Source: Combretum micranthum
Lineage: Eukaryota; Streptophyta; Magnoliopsida; Myrtales; Combretaceae
Length of the DNA: 64,000 bases
Reading direction: 5' to 3'
Assembly (NCBI GenBank): GCA_024138025.1
Contig: JAMXBD010000114.1
Span: forward strand, 1,798,001-1,862,000
Every line of letters starts with the position of its first letter. The first letter of the stretch is position 1. A model generated the notes under the pieces. That model searched no databases. It was given only the letters and a program-made list of their open reading frames with translations, and was not told the DNA's origin. This document shows positions 61,502 through 64,000 of the stretch, one piece after another. The translations under genes and the position numbers were made by a program.

Positions 61502-62289
61502 TTGGAACTCTTCAAACAACTTCACGTTAATTTACCCTTCGTCAACACTCTTTCTCAGATGCCAAAATATGCCAAGTTTTTAAAGGACCTACTCTTGAAT
61601 AAAAGGAAACTAGAGGAGCTATATATGGTTACATTAGGGAAAAAATGCTCAACAATTATCCTTAATCAACTTCTAAGAAAAAGAAAAGACCTAGGTAGTT
61701 TCACTATATCATGCTTAATAGGAAACTTACGTGTTGAAAGAGCTTTAGCAAATTTCGGAGTAAGCATGAATTCCTTACGTTACAACATGTTCAAGAAACT
61801 AGGATTAGGAGGACCGAAAGCCATTAAGATGAGTCTACAGTTGGCTGACAGATCTACTAGATGTCTTAGGGGGATTGATGTGCTGGTGAAGTGAAGAATT
61901 TTATATTTCCTACTAATTTTGTTATTTTAGGTGTGGACAAGAATGTGGAAGTTACACTTATTTCAGGAAGACCATTCTTGGCAACTTCATGACCTATTAC
62001 AAATGTGAAGGATGGAAAATTAGCATTGAGAGTAAGAGATGATGAGATGGTCATTAAACTATCTGAGTGTGCTAAAAGGTCATTGATCATTGATGACGAG
62101 TGTTTCTCTTTGGATGTTATTGATTCTGAAGTACTGGAGTCTGTCCAAGAGGATGTTGCTAAGGATGCATTAGAATTGTATCAGCAAGGAAGTGACATGA
62201 GTGATTCATTTCTAGAGGAAGTTAGGAGGTTGGGGTTGATCTTGAAGTTAAAAATGAAGCCAAGAAAGAAGCTAAGAGTGAGGGCATGA
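61502..62289 (+). pseudogene. Athila gag-protease segment
   Basis: One frame (61502-61894) spans MPKYAKFLKDLLLNKRKLEE, CSTIILNQLL and LGSFTISCLIGNLRVERALA. It then reads NFGVSMNSL where the family has DLGASIN, so the catalytic Asp of the protease is Asn. KKLGLGGPKAIKMSLQLADR follows. After a frameshift comes GVDKNVEVTLISGRPFLATS (about 61932-61991), then 62005-62289 with KDGKLALRVRDDEMV. The order is that of Athila gag-pol; the protease cannot be active as written. Confidence 0.75.
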
Positions 62290-62594
62290 GCAGGGAAGAA
62301 ATAGCTCAATTAAAACCATCAATCGAAGATCCACCAGAATTGGAGCTGAAACAACTCCTACGTTTTTTGGAGTGTACCTTTCTAGAAACTGATTTCAAAC
62401 TTTCTATGATCATTTTTGCTGAGCTTGATGAAGAAAAAAAAAAGTAAAAACTTTTGAAGGTTTTGAAGAAACATAAGAGAGCCATAGCTTGGAAAATTTC
62501 AGACATTGAGGGAATTAGTTCTTCATTTTGCACTCACAAAATTCTCATGAAGAAAGACTATGAGTCTATAATTCAACCTCAAAGAAGATTAAAT

Positions 62595-64000
62595 GTCACG
62601 CCTCATAGGGTAGTCTAAACGTAACAATCCACCGCATACTATATAAGACTTAAGAATTGCTACCACAACCATTCCAAAGTCTCGTACAAATGCAAGGCGT
62701 ACATTTATGCCTGATTGGTAGGATGTATCGGCCTTAACCATATATAGGAATACTGCAATAAGTAAAAGATGCGGGGGCGTAAGCTATACTAGCTTAGTGA
62801 GTGAATACTTCCATAAAGACATTTATAACAAATCACTCAATCAAGTTAATTAGTCAATCGTATGAAATGCATCAACCATATGAGCAAACAATCATATGAT
62901 CGGCCGTAAATTATATGTGAATAGATTTACGCCCTCCATTCAGGATTAACAGATTAACAAATATTGCGGTACTACCGTTGAATTAATATGCCGTTTTATG
63001 GATCACGGGTAACCAACTTATGTCGTTTATGGATCACGATCAACCAATTTTTAGCCGTTTAAGGATCACGAGTAAACCAACATATGCTAATGCTCCATCC
63101 CCATTGTGAAGTGATTATGTCCATATTAATTTATTTAGCCGAATAATTATTGATATCGATTCTTAGGTGATCAACAAATTCCACATACAATCACTCCTAT
63201 AGTACTCTAAACAAGCATAAGTTAATCACTCGATTCCGATATTTTTAATACCATTTCTAAACTCATCAACAAGCATACATAATCCCCATAATTCCCATCA
63301 TGCAATTCCATTTTATCTTTTGCCTTATAATCTAGTGTAACTAATTGCTACAATCACAACCGAAAAACGAATTTAGGAAGTAATACTCACTCGACTATTG
63401 GTCACCGGTCTCTTAGTAATAGTACTCCGGTAGTAATGAATCATCGGGATCCAAGTCACCTAAACGAAAGAAATACCCAAATGAGTATTTCAACTCATAT
63501 TTACTCCATTTTATTTCATAAAAACTATTAAGTTCGTAATTTTCGTCACTAGTGAAAATTCCAACTTAAAACGGTCATAACTTGGTCATTTTAACTCTGA
63601 ATTCTGCAAATTATATACAGATTCCTATCTACTTCGAAAGATCTATCTAATTATAATACAATATCTCAATTTTGAAAACATTTAAGTCTTGAAAAGATCC
63701 GAACAGATCTGGTCAGTATCCGAACACTCATTTTCGAAATTGTTTTTGTGAGGAATTATGATATTTCTACTATCCATGCCAAATATGCATGCAATATTAA
63801 CAAATTACTATTATGAATGGTATGTTATGAGCTTCCTATATGTAGGTTTATGATGATATTCTATTAGAGAAGACTTTTGAAAACTTCTACTTTACAATAT
63901 ATCATGAATACGTAACCTAGTAAGTCTAGTTTTGTGTTCTTGACAAACCACACTTGTTTTAGGGATTTTCCTTAATAAAATTTATTTATTCTTGCTAAAA
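62595..64000 (-). repeat. LTR-like sequence, reversed relative of the 1-8 kb repeats (runs off window)
   Basis: It begins TGTCACGCCTCATAGGGTAG directly at the broken Athila RT. On the minus strand it carries TTTAGGTGACTTGGATCCCGA and CGAGTGAGTATTAC (near 63455-63385), matching the CAGGTGACGAGGATCCCGA...AAGTGAGTTT landmark of 3401-3477. It also has GAGGGCGTAAATC-like and CGTTTATGGATCACG words, the latter repeated three times (62993-63072). Its far end lies outside the window, so whether it is a solo LTR or a full element is unknown. Confidence 0.5.
62993..63080. repeat. Three tandem ~37-bp units in the terminal LTR-like sequence
   Basis: A unit of the form CCGTTTATGGATCACGRGTAACCAACTTATG occurs three times in a row with small differences (starting near 62992, 63025 and 63055). 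It is probably a duplicated regulatory unit of the LTR, though nothing shows its function. Confidence 0.65.

Larger units (their letters stand above)
60655..62594 (+). mobile_element. Athila-type Ty3/gypsy retrotransposon, decayed and truncated
   Basis: From the primer-binding site to the start of the reverse transcriptase. Gag-end frames (60996-61220) have YQQKKSCMEKLFLSFIKNY and QSHANSLKDLGSSVKQ. The middle (61502-61894) has LPFVNTLSQMPKYAKFLKDL, typical of Athila. Protease and linker follow to 62290, then PPELELKQL and ISSSFCTHKILMKKDYES of the RT N-terminus to 62594. There the sequence switches abruptly to an unrelated LTR starting TGTCACGCC. Multiple frameshifts show it is dead. Confidence 0.8.

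Noticed and set aside
62993..63080. CRISPR-like array from three ~35-bp repeats
   Set aside because: The units are contiguous tandem repeats without unique spacers, in a plant LTR-like context.

Overview
This is nuclear DNA of a flowering plant, most likely a eudicot. It is AT-rich, has GT-AG introns, and carries Ty1/copia, Athila-type Ty3/gypsy, L1-type LINE, tRNA-derived SINE and hAT/MULE-like non-autonomous elements. The multi-kilobase transposon-filled introns would suit a woody species, but I cannot name one. Two loci look like host genes; most of the rest is repetitive or eroded intergenic DNA.

Layout. (1) 1-8.06 kb: two diverged, direct copies of a long LTR-like sequence without coding DNA between them, with internal duplications. 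(2) 8-24 kb: gene-poor DNA with one well-preserved MITE (16.42-16.72 kb), LTR-like debris, microsatellites and three SINE-like loci. (3) 24.60-24.95 kb, minus strand: a 116-residue unrecognised protein with an acidic stretch. (4) 25-30 kb: intergenic DNA with a hAT-like MITE and a purine/pyrimidine-skewed block. (5) 30.48-54.58 kb, minus strand: a GCN20-type ABCF ATPase gene (plant ABCF3). I reconstructed it as 18 exons, all with GT-AG introns, amounting to 715 residues once one missing base in exon 1 is allowed for. (6) 54.8-64 kb: two non-autonomous DNA elements with clear target-site duplications, LTR-like fragments and a decayed Athila element cut by another LTR that runs off the window.

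The most informative structure is intron 14 of ABCF3 (about 12.5 kb). It holds a LINE, interrupted by a minus-strand copia element (A) with a perfect 5-bp target duplication. Copia A is itself interrupted twice: by a plus-strand copia element (B) inside its 3' LTR, and by a 755-bp hAT-like element inside its pol region. The splice sites and reading phase of ABCF3 on either side of the stack are intact, so the insertions need not break the gene. The apparent 1-base deletion in exon 1 would break it, unless it is a sequence error.

I found no previously undescribed multi-gene system. There is no CRISPR array, operon or recognisable tRNA/rRNA gene. All boundaries of repeats without a stated target duplication are approximate.
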